Position numbers and translations under genes: made by a program
Shown: positions 34,761 to 44,500 of the stretch, piece after piece
How the letters are laid out: each line of letters begins with the position of its first letter
Numbering within the stretch: position 1 is the first letter of the stretch
Notes under the pieces: model-generated
Seen by the model: the letters and a program-made list of their open reading frames with translations, nothing else
Database searches by the model: none
Told to the model about the DNA's origin: nothing
Source of the DNA: Kalaharituber pfeilii
Lineage: Eukaryota; Ascomycota; Pezizomycetes; Pezizales; Pezizaceae
Assembly: GCA_015179045.1 (NCBI GenBank)
Contig: WHUZ01000002.1
Coordinates: 1,054,001 to 1,118,000, forward strand
DNA: 64,000 bases
Direction: 5' to 3'

Positions 34761-36697
34761 ATTTGGAGTTGGAGCCGGAGTAACTCTTTTTTTATTTTTA
34801 CTTTTCAACAAGGACGATGGCCTGGCCGCTGCGCAACAGGTCACTAGAGTCCTGCATCGCTGTGCTGCAATTCAACTTGCACGCTGTGCAAGTACTCTCA
34901 TAAGAAACTCCCCAGCTGAATTCAACTCGTATGCACTGAGATTTACCCTTACCTGCATCACTGCCGCCGAACTGAACTCATAATTTGCCTACTTATCCTC
35001 AATTGCGTCCCTGCCGCGGAATCCAACTTCTGGGATGTCTAAACTACCCCCACTGCGTCTACGTTGAATTCGACGTACAATTTACCCTCAACTACCTGTA
35101 TGCCACCGTTTCACATATGGCTATGTAGCTTACCCTCTATGGAAAAGACAACTAACTATCACGTGACTCTTAATTCGAGCTCTGCAAATCGAGCTCTGCA
35201 TTCCGTACCTTAAACTCGGGCCCAACAGGCTTGGCGCCCGACCGTCGGTTATGGAGAGCTTAATTGAAGGTAGAATGTCTCACACCGCAACCCAGCAAGC
35301 AACTACCCACTACAGGCACTACCTGCGGCCAGCAGCGACAAAAGCACAAACGAGAAACAAAGGAACACAAGCTCAACCAGGAGCATAGAGAAACAAAGCA
35401 GGCTCTCTCATGCTGCCGCAGCAACAGCTATGGACACACCAAGCCCATCCGCGCAAGCCTCGCTTCAACAGAGCAACATGAGGCAGAACATCGGACCAAA
35501 ATTTTGTCGCGAATGGTATTTCTCCTCAGCCAACTTTCAAGCTTCACAAATAGCCTCAAGTCTTGCTGTTGCTTCGGGTTCCCGCGGCGAGAGGACCGTT
35601 GGAGACAGAAGCTCTAGGAGTTTGGACTTGTGGATGATGGATAACGTGCTGACGGACCATGCCGAACAGCTCTAACATGCTCTACCCGAAAGAAGACAAG
35701 GTCAACATGGCCCTCATGTACCAATGCCGTACATGTAGTTACGTGGAGCCTGCGACTTCATACTGCGTCTACAGGAATCAGCTGTCATCTTCGGTGGGAG
35801 AGACAGCGGGTGTGACGACAGATGTGGGGAGCGATCCAACAGTAGGACCCCTTAATACCTCTTTGATAGTATCAGAAAGCGTGGGGAGGTTGGATAGCAT
35901 ACTCATAGATGGATAAAGTGTATCATATTGGTGATCTTAAGATAGCCTTGCTGACGTGAGTTGCTGTGAATTATAGCTACCACGCTCGAGCCGTGTCTGT
36001 CCAGCCTGCTCAGAAATGGAATGTGTTTTCTTCCAGAGTCAGATGAGAAAGGAGGAAACGAAGATGGTATGAGTTCCCCATGACCCCATTGCAGCGACCG
36101 TCAGGCTGGGACCGGATAAGGAGCCTGTACCCAGGTTAACACTTGGCAGAAACTCTTCTACGTGTGCTGCTCATGCGGTCATATTTTCGAGTAATATGCT
36201 TTACTTCAGACCGCACTCGCTCTTCTCTGAAGCACCCGATGAAGTTCATACTAATACTCGAGCCGCACAAGTCAGTAGGAGACTTGGTTCCATCCCTCAT
36301 TCCACTATGTTGTTTTCTAAAATTTAGACTTTTGTTATATGGTGTCACGTGCATTTTACCCACATCAGGCAGGCGTAATTTTTTTATTTCTATTTTTTTT
36401 TCCCCCTCTACTTTACATCTTGTCTACTTTCCTCAATTGAATTATAGAAGGGGTAAGGAAATATGAGCGGAGAATCATAGCAGTTACCTAAATAATACAA
36501 ATGATGAGTGTCGAACTCTCCAGAGACAGCAGACTTTCACTGGAGTGATAGCACGACGTGTGTAGTGGTTATCCAGTAAAAAGCGTATATTGGATGGATG
36601 CAAGGATTTTTATAGAAAACGAGTGGTGCAATAGGGTATGTTAGAGCCGCCAACTCCTCAATTTTGTCAATCAAAACTATGCAGAAGTGCCTGTCGC
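34761..36697. other. Intergenic, no gene seen
   Basis: Short frames only. Nothing with a recognisable domain was found on either strand. The T-rich stretch at 36379-36420 lies near the 3' side of uL14m. Confidence 0.4.
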
Positions 36698-37419
36698 CTA
36701 TACGTGCATTGGTGCTAAACTCAGAATTTTCGACCACTTTTTGTCCTTGAGTTCTCGTCCCACTACACCTGTAGATCCCATACCAGTTAGCTCTCCTCTT
36801 CCCATTACCCTCAACCAATCCATCTTTCTCAAAGCGTACGCACCATTAAGCCTTGTTCCCAGGGGCTCCCCGGCCTTGTTTATCAGCACACAGGCATTAT
36901 CGTCAAATCGGACATAGCTGCCGTCTGGCCTGGCGTACTTCTTCTTGGTGCGCACAACGATAGCGTGACGAATGTCTCCGCGGCGTACTTTAGTCGAAGC
37001 GGCAGCTACGCCGGAAAGTTCAGCACCCAGGTTTCGTTGCTTTTGGACGACGACAACTATGCGGTCACCTAGAGAGAAAGAGCAGTGCGTCAGCAGTGAA
37101 GAGTGTAAGTGGTGGTCAGCAAGTATGGTTTCAAGATACCAAGTTTGCCCTAATAGGGGTAATGGGGAAATATGGTAGAATTATCGACCTCCAGAGCGTA
37201 CCTATCTTTGCGTGCCGTTTCATCTTCAATACCTGGACGCATTCAACAATTGCAGCACCTGAATTGTCGATGCAATTCAACATGGTCTACCCTCTTCTAC
37301 TTGCAATTTGCACTCTATCGTTAGCTGAGTCGGAATCAACCACGGCCTGCTCAGACGAAGTGAATCGGGAATGTATCAGGGCTGGAGCATGGTGGTGTAC
37401 AAGCCTTTAATTGAATCAT
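36698..37419 (-). CDS. MRPL38: Mitochondrial ribosomal protein uL14m
   Basis: Four exons on the minus strand: 37419-37405, 37286-37202, 37068-36844, 36768-36698. They are in frame and give 131 residues, close to bacterial L14 plus a short extension. The sequence is diagnostic: [16 protein letters not shown], then [20 protein letters not shown], then [16 protein letters not shown], then [18 protein letters not shown], ending in [10 protein letters not shown]. uL14 sits at the large-subunit interface with the small subunit, near the factor-binding site, here in mitoribosomes. The first exon encodes only five residues. Its intron (37404-37287, 118 bp) starts GCTTGT instead of GT and ends GGGTAG. 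The other three introns are GT-AG. The conserved MIQLKTMLN junction leaves little room for another donor. Confidence 0.93.
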
Positions 37420-37990
37420 GGTGGATGGATGGTGTGCGGGGCCGCTGGTACTCAACGCAAAGATAATGAAGGTGATTTGTGATTAGATCCTGGCGCCAGG
37501 TTATTCCAGAAAATCGCATTGTTCTCACCCATGGCTGCATCTTGGATCAGTAAGACTAACCCCCCCTGCATTTTCTCGCGTCTGCAGCGCAGCTCAAGGA
37601 TTGAGAGACCTTGCGGCTATGGCATCACTTGATCACGCTGAGCATGGTAAGATCCAGAGTCCGTGGTCTATCATAGCGCCTCTGTCATGGAATGTCTGTG
37701 AAACCACGACAGGCTAACGAACCACAAATTCTTGGCACTCCTCCCACATTGATTCTGCCCCTTCCAGACATACTGCAAAATGTTCGGTAGACACATGCTA
37801 CATATGCTACTACAGGAAATCGCGGTAGCCACTCATGTATGGATGTATATGCACCAATCATTCATTACGCCCCCTTTCATTGCATCTGACAGTTACATAC
37901 TAGCAGCGAGGGTGTAGAAGATTAGGCTGTATGTGAACACAATGACCCGCCTTCTGACCATGAGGCACTTCTCACTATCTATTACTGTGA
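37420..37990. other. Intergenic, no gene seen
   Basis: Upstream flank of uL14m. No coding or repeat signal recognised. Confidence 0.4.
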
Positions 37991-37994
37991 ACTG

Positions 37995-38140
37995 ACCTGC
38001 GCTTAGTGTAGCAGTTAACCTATTGGTTAATTTAGCAACATACTGAGTGTAGAATTGAGGGTGTGAGTTCAATTCCTTTGGGAGGTGAATGATGGAAGAG
38101 GGTTGTCCGGCAACTAAGGGTGGTCTGTAATTCCCCGGTT
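37995..38140 (+). repeat. SINE-like element (tRNA-related), copy A
   Basis: The segment TAGTGTAGCAGTTAACC..TTGGTTA resembles an A-box region. GTAGAATTGAGGGTGTGAGTTCAATTCC about 30 bp later includes a B-box-like GAGTTCAATTC, followed by GGGTTGTCCGGCAAC and GGTCTGTAAT. The same series (GAATTGAGG..CCGGTTCGATTC, GGTTGTCC.G) occurs at 49300 and 62730 and in the tails of the composite repeats. Confidence 0.55.
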
Positions 38141-38239
38141 TCGCAAACATATCTGGTAGGCTTCTTTCTAGCTGAGGTTCCCTGTTGCGGAACTGGCGTA
38201 AGCCGTTTTACTTTTCACATATGATTTATCACTACTTCG

Positions 38240-38395
38240 TCTATGCAGTCTATGCAATCTATGCGTCTATGCAGTCTATGCTCTCTATGCTGTCTATGCG
38301 GTCTATGTGGCCCATGTCTATACGGTCTATGTCTATGCAGTCTATGCGGTATATGTAGTCTACTTGCTATATGCGGTTTATGCTCCTTTTCATTG
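38240..38395 (+). repeat. Minisatellite of about 10 bp, 'GCAGTCTAT'
   Basis: About 14 variant units such as GCAGTCTAT, GCAATCTAT and GCGGTCTAT in tandem, slightly degenerate toward the 3' end. No reading frame spans it in a useful way. Confidence 0.9.
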
Positions 38396-38626
38396 CGGAG
38401 TTAATAGGACTTGAGTATAGACAATATTTTTCATAGTTTCTGGACCATTTTTTAATCATAGAACTGCCAGATTATTAAGATCTATTATATATGATACAGT
38501 AGTGCAATATACAACTGCTATATATAAATGTAGACATCCTTAAGTCTACCCTAAGAATCTGTAATAACTAGCTATGATCTCTATTAGTAGTTATTGTAAA
38601 GCATAGTTAGACTGGAAACTGCTTTC
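38396..38626. repeat. AT-rich block, left part
   Basis: AT-rich sequence continuous in character with 39125-39720 and split from it by the solo LTR at 38627-39124. Confidence 0.6.
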
Positions 38627-39124
38627 TGTCACAACCCGGTGCCTGCATCGCCGCCCTCAGGGTAATGCAACGGCTGCCGGCTACCGCCCGGTCCTAGGAC
38701 AAGCCGGTTACCGCTCGATCGCTGAACTCCCATGATAAGCCGGCTGCCGGCCGCCAAACCACCAAGGTGAAAGCCGGTTACTGATCGCCCATTGGATGTG
38801 AAAAGTCTGCTTTCGCCGCGCGTTCTTGTTGTGAAAATCTGCATTTCGCCGCCCTGCCTCTGCTTCTTGGCCAAAGGGCCCATCATGTATATAAGGGCCG
38901 TTTTGTAGATAGTTCTTTCCTTCCTCATCTGTTCTGTCAATTAACTGATCCGTCTGGCCTTGAACCATTGACACCTTCGAACCCTTAATACCTCTGTACC
39001 CTTGACACCTTTTGAACTCTTGAACCTTCTGGAACGCTCCTCTTCCTCTTGAACCTCGTTACCCTCAACCGACCTGAACCTCCGAATTCGCTCCCTTGGT
39101 AGCATAGACCGCCCGCCCGTGACA
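38627..39124 (+). mobile_element. Solo LTR, 498 bp
   Basis: It starts TGTCACAACCCGG and ends CCCGTGACA, so the termini are inverted TGTCAC/GTGACA with TG...CA. TATATAAGGG at about 38888 looks like the LTR promoter, followed by a C/T-rich stretch with repeated 'TTGAAC.CCTT'/'TTGACACC' phrases. The flanking 5-mers are CTTTC and CTTAG, an imperfect duplication (3 of 5). No gag or pol sequence is adjacent. It interrupts an AT-rich block and is itself GC-rich, so it is younger than its surroundings. Confidence 0.7.
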
Positions 39125-39720
39125 CTTAGTATAAGGTAGTACTATTATAAATAGCTTAATACATAGTATAAGATAGTATTAACTTTTAAAATTACTAGTT
39201 AGAATTCAAGACTCAATGCAATAATATTCTAATTAGACAATAGTTAAGTATATAGATCATATTTAGGATCTAAGTTTTATAATAGAATAATAGAAGCTTC
39301 TATTTTAAGATATTAGCTATAATAGTAATAATTTAGTAGAATTTAAACTTTATAGATATTCTGCAGAATATTATTAGATTAACTTATAATACTTTATTTT
39401 ACTACTTAATACTATCAACTATATAATAGGCTTTTTTCTTTACAATATAGTATAAAATTATTAAATTCTGCTATTATATTATTTATAATATAATAATAGT
39501 ATAATCTTGCAATATATTTAGGTTCATATATATACTATCTAGAAGTAATATAGAAAAAATATATTCAGAAAGGCTTGTAAGATATCAAATAATTTGAGAT
39601 ATTTAGGTAGTAAAATAAAGTTCTATTGATTCAGATTATAAGGTAACCAAGCAAATCAGGATGTAAACTTCGCATTTATATTATCTTGTTATTGTATCTA
39701 CATATATTGTATCAGGAATA
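39125..39720. repeat. AT-rich block, right part
   Basis: About 600 bp of strongly AT-rich DNA (repeated TATAATA and TAGTA strings) with no frames of note. The composition is what repeat-induced point mutation or long decay gives to repeats. Which process acted cannot be decided by eye. Confidence 0.7.
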
Positions 39721-39721
39721 C

Positions 39722-39909
39722 TGTTACGAGCGCGCATACGGTATGCGCATATGCGACGTAGGCGATATGCGACAGCCGGACGCCGGCGTCGCAGTCGCGA
39801 AATGAGTGCTATATGAGCTACTAGTACGCAGGGGACTAGCGAGCATCGCTAGTCAAGTGTCTTTTTGACCTGGGGAAGGTAATTCTCTGCGTTTACCACA
39901 TCCGTTACA
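39722..39909 (+). mobile_element. Solo LTR, 'TGTTAC' family, copy 2 (188 bp)
   Basis: It begins TGTTACGAGCGCGC and ends CATCCGTTACA. A perfect 5-bp target duplication AATAC flanks it (39717-39721 and 39910-39914). It lacks the 'GGGTTCACCG..GGCGGCCGGTGG' 5' part of copies 1 and 4. It keeps the CGCATATGCGACGTAGG block and the hairpin GACTAGCGA-GCA-TCGCTAGTC. It is inserted at the end of the Helitron-type helicase fragment. Confidence 0.88.
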
Positions 39910-40237
39910 AATACTAGCTGCTGCAGGTATGGAGCTCTATTTCTCTTTAAAGATCTATGCAAAATCTCTATCACGTAGTATTGGAACATTTCTAAATAAT
40001 GTACCTCTGACACACCACAGATATCATTCAATGTGCGTGAAACTGCTTCAAAGCAATATTTGTATTGCATAGGGACTTCATCCCAGATAATCAGGGTTGA
40101 CTGCCTGATTAGTTGTGTTAAGAAGGAGTTATGGCTGATGGCACATATTGATGATTCATGTATTGATAAAGGTATTTGAAACAGGAATGAGCTGTATGAC
40201 CACCAGGTAAAGTATACTCATCGCAGAGTCTGGGTAC
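39910..40237 (-). pseudogene. Helitron-type PIF1 helicase fragment
   Basis: On the minus strand, LPGGHTAHSCFK is followed, one base out of frame, by IPLSIHESSICAI and then LIRQSTLIIWDEVPMQYKYC with FEAVSRTLNDIC. The PGG.TAHS.FKIP and LIIWDE.PM blocks are the region around Walker B of the PIF1-like helicase in Helitron Rep/Hel proteins. The frame breaks at the FK-IP junction (an A appears lost in TTTCAAATACC). The Walker A region and the Rep domain are missing, and solo LTRs bound it on both sides. It is a dead relic. Confidence 0.8.
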
Positions 40238-40434
40238 TGTTACGGGTTCACCGCAACCGTAGGTGGGATAGTCGGTGGATGCGCATATGACTCGGGCGAT
40301 ATGCAACAGCCGACGGCGTCGTAGTCGCATAAATGAGTGCTATATGAGCCACGCAGGGGACTAGCAAGTATCGCTAGTCAAGTGTCTTTGTGGCCTGGCG
40401 GATGGTAACTCTCTGCGTTGCCACCTCCGTTACA
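40238..40434 (+). mobile_element. Solo LTR, 'TGTTAC' family, copy 3 (197 bp)
   Basis: It begins TGTTACGGGTTCACCGCAAC and ends CACCTCCGTTACA. Flanking 5-mers are GGTAC (40233-40237) and GGCAC (40435-40439), with one mismatch. The hairpin is GACTAGCAA-GTA-TCGCTAGTC with one changed stem base. It is shortened in the middle relative to copies 1 and 4. Confidence 0.82.
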
Positions 40435-40544
40435 GGCACTCATAACTTGGTCCCTAATGAATAATAGGAAGCCTAAGAAATTCGAAGCAAACACTTGATC
40501 AGAATATGCATGTGAACCTTTATTATCAAAGAGCAGTGCTAGCA
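40435..40544 (-). pseudogene. Fragment between two solo LTRs, open frame on minus strand
   Basis: The minus strand is open here (LLFDNKGSHAYSDQVFASN and LGFLLFIRDQVMSA). If copy 4 of the LTR and one TAGCA are ignored, the frame continues upstream into 40807-40875 (HKMKQAKEDSCFGGML). I do not recognise the protein. It may belong to the same mobile element as the helicase fragment. Confidence 0.4.
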
Positions 40545-40801
40545 TGTTACGGGGTCACCGCCACCGTAGGGTGGGCGGCCGGTGGAGCGCGCGAAAAATG
40601 CGAAAAATGCACGCGCGCATACGAAATGCGCATATGTGACGCAGGCGATATGCGACAGCTGAGGGGTAACGGCGTCGTTGCAGTCGCATAAATAAATAAA
40701 TGTTACTATGTGAGGTACGCAGAGGACTAGCGAGCATGGCTAGTCAATTGTCTTTTTGGCCCGGCGGACGGTAACTCTCTGCGTTTACCACCTCCGTTAC
40801 A
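40545..40801 (+). mobile_element. Solo LTR, 'TGTTAC' family, copy 4 (257 bp)
   Basis: It begins TGTTACGGGGTCACCG and ends CACCTCCGTTACA. A perfect target duplication TAGCA flanks it (40540-40544 and 40802-40806). It is the longest copy and keeps the GGCGGCCGGTGGAGCGCGCG segment and a CGAAAAATG duplication. The hairpin is GACTAGCGA-GCA-TGGCTAGTC with one stem mismatch. Confidence 0.9.
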
Positions 40802-40806
40802 TAGCA

Positions 40807-41588
40807 TACCTCCAAAACAAGAATCTTCTTTAGCTTGCTTCATCTTATGCATCTCAATTCGCATGTATAATCAAAGCATATTGTTCGCAATCCCCGCTAA
40901 GTCAGTTGTAGACACGCTGCTCATATATAGAGTACATCTTTATATCACCTTGCAGTCTGCAAATTGATGCGGCCCATCAGATAAGCACTGGTGGAGGTTG
41001 TTCCAGCCCCTTTCAGGCCCTTGGTTGTATAATGTTTTGTCGAAAATCATTGTGCTTAGGAAAACGACTCAAAGTTGAGTTGAGGCTTTTATTTCGTGGT
41101 GTTTGACAGGTTTCAGCCACTTTGCTGCTTCTAGGGAGTAAGCGAGCCAATACCGAGTTAAGCCCCTTTCGAGATGCCTATGTTTACTAGTAGCCTTATG
41201 CAGCACATAAACTAGGGTGGCTCATGCAACATGTATTTTTAGACGCCTATGATAGGTACTAGAATATCTGCAATTATGTAAGCTGTGGATGCATGACAGC
41301 AAGTGCCAAGAGCGTGGCGTGAACAGATCTCGCAGCAGTGCACTTGGCGTGCAAAGCCACCTAACATACCAGAGGCAGTGAGTAAGGATGACCCATCCCC
41401 AGTCATGAGACTCCCCAGTCAAGCTTTCCAGAGGTGCATATTGCATACAAGCATAGCACCTTCACACCTCCCCTCTAACCTCTGTGATCCCCTCTTGATT
41501 GAACACCTGCGACCTCTGTGGATAACAATTCAACTACGGAATCTCAAGTGCCTGACTTGTATCATTGCTACTCGGTCTCATTGCAAAC
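40807..41588. other. Intergenic, upstream of SLH1
   Basis: The first 70 bp may belong to the interrupted relic described at 40435-40544. The remainder shows no gene or repeat. Confidence 0.4.
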
Positions 41589-44500
41589 ATGACTCCTACA
41601 GACCAGACATGGCTTGAACAGCTAATGCAGATGAAGGAGGCAGTTGAAAAGCTTCAGGCGCAGCTGAATACAACACAAGATCACACACTATTGTCAGTAA
41701 TTGACGAGGATGACCTTACCGGATCTGCGGACTCCGATAGCGTATTCGATGAAATAGATATTGGTGATGAGTACTACTCAAGTGACTTCTTTGAAGATGG
41801 CGATATCGACCAGGACGGGCCCTTGTATGACAGGAATTGGCTTTTTGTACAATGTGCCGAACATTGTGCAAAGCACGGTGGCGCGTTGGGGCTTGAGGAT
41901 TTATCTTCAAATTTATTGAGCATCCTTTCCTCCAACTCTAATAGTATGTTGACATTATCATACAGTCCCTGAACCTTTCTAGAGCGCTTGTCTAATAGAA
42001 CTTGGTTGGATTTTGCTCTAAGACGATGAATTACAGTCGTCTTTGACAGATATTCTTGGATACGAGGACCTTGAATTGGTCGGGGATTTGATCTTGCATC
42101 GCCATAGCATTGTGAACAGTTCAATAACTGTACAACAGAAGAGCGACCAGGAACCAAAACTTGCTGATGACATTATACTACGACTAATGACAAAAGAGCA
42201 ACGTGAACAAGCACTGAGATTGCAGGATCTGGAGCATAAGTTACGACCATTGGGTCCGAAATTAGCGGAGCCAAGCTCGAATTACCCTCACATCTACCGG
42301 TCACATGATGCTGGAAATACGCTAAGTGCAGCAGGGAAAAAGTATAGCTTGCCATTGGGTTCTAAGAAAGAGGATCATGAGGTTTGTTTGAAGGACTGGT
42401 ATGATATCTGAATCCTAGATTAACTTTGTTCGCAGAGATACGAGGAAATTACGGTACCTGCCATCAAAGTAGGAGTGCGTAGGCCTGGAGAAAAGAGGGT
42501 GTTGATCTCAGAGATGGATAAACTATGTCAATACACCTTTAAGGGCTATACATCTTTAAATAGAATGCAATCTTTGCTCTATGAAGTTGCATATAAGACG
42601 AATGAGAACATGCTCATCTGTGCTCCCACTGGTGCAGTAAGTCCGTTGAGCCATTATTCCATTATAGCTGTTTACTCATAATAAGTTCTAGGGAAAAACG
42701 GATGCTGCAATGCTGACAATACTCAACACTATTGCCCGTAATATCCCATCACCCATAACTGATGATCCTCATGCAGAGAGCTTCTACTGTGAGAAAGACA
42801 ATTTCAAAATTGTGGGTCAACACTTCAATATTTTGAGAACAGGAAGGTTAATTAATCCCTTTTCTAACTTAGGTTTATGTTGCTCCAATGAAAGCTCTTG
42901 CGGCGGAGGTAGTTGAGAAATTGGGAAAATGTCTTGCATGGCTAGGAATTGAAGTTCGTGAATTAACAGGTACATTATTAATCTAGATTTATATATCGGT
43001 AGAAACTAACGAACGGAAGGTGATATGCATTTGACCAAAGCGGAAATCTTGCGAACCCAGATAATTGTCACGACTCCAGAAAAATGGGATGTAGTCACAC
43101 GAAAGAGTACTGGTGATGTGGAGTTGGTGCAAAAAGTCCGCCTTTTGATCATTGATGAAGTTCACATGCTTCATGACGATAGAGGAGCAGTGATTGAGAG
43201 TATTGTGGCAAGGACACAAAGACAAGTGGAGTCAACACAGTCCATGATCAGAATTATTGGACTCTCAGCTACATTGCCTAACTATGTCGACGTCGCTTCG
43301 TTTCTCAAAGTGAATCCTTATGCAGGATTGTTCTACTTTGACGCATCATTCCGCCCCGTTCCTCTAGAGCAACATTTTGTGGGCGTACGGGGAAAAGCAG
43401 GTTCAAAGCAGTCTAACGAGAATCTCGACAGGACTGCCTTTGCTAAAGTCAAAGAGATGCTGGAGAAGGGGCATCAGGTTATGGTATTTGTACACTCCCG
43501 CAAAGATACTGTAAAGACAGCCCGAAGATTTTATGAACTGGCAATGGATGAACAGTGCGCCGAGCTCTTCACTTCTGAAACACATCCCCGATATTCCTTA
43601 GCGGTTCAAGAAATGAATAGGTCGAAAGCCAGAGAACTACGAGATTTATTCCCAAAAGGCTTTGGGGTTCATCACGCTGGTATGCCACGCTCGGATAGAA
43701 ACCTCATGGAGCGATTATTCGGGGATGGCTTGATCAAGGTACTATGCTGCACAGCCACTCTTGCATGGGGTGTCAATCTTCCGGCAGCCGCCGTTGTTAT
43801 CAAGGGAACGCACCTGTACAGTTCCGAGAAGGGTGCATTTGTAGACCTAGGAATCCTTGATGTTCTGCAAATTTTCGGCAGGGCTGGAAGACCTCAGTTT
43901 CAACGTAGGTCACCTCTGTCATCTCTATGAATGTGAAAATACTAATATATCATGTGACAGAGACTGGTGTTGGCTACATTTGCACAACATTAGATAAATT
44001 ACCACATTACTTGTCAGCCATAACCCAACAACAGCCCATAGAGTCCCGCCTCCGTGAGAAGATGATTGATAACCTGAATGCTGAAATTGCGCTGGGTACA
44101 GTGACTACTATACATGAAGGAGTGCAATGGCTTGGCTATTCCTACATGTTTGTTCGGTGGAAGAAGAATCCTCTTGGATATGGCATAGACTGGCAAGAGT
44201 TCCAAGATGATCCATCATTAATCCAAAGACGGAGAACTCTCATCATGAGTGCAGCTCGCCATTTGCAGAAACTACAGATGATCATCTTCAATGAAATAAC
44301 TGAGACACTGGCACCAAAAGATTTGGGGAGGATTGCCTCTAATTTCTATGTCCTTAGCACGAGCATAGAAATATTTAACACTCTACTCAAGCCTAACCAA
44401 TCCGAAGCAGATATTCTCGCAATCCTGGCGTTAAGTGGGGAATTTGATAATATTCAAGCTAGAGGTAAATATCTCCCTTTCTCTTAAACCAGTCCTTTGC

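Noticed and set aside
38240..38395. CRISPR-like array
   Set aside because: The units are about 10 bp with no spacers, and the genome is eukaryotic. It is a minisatellite.
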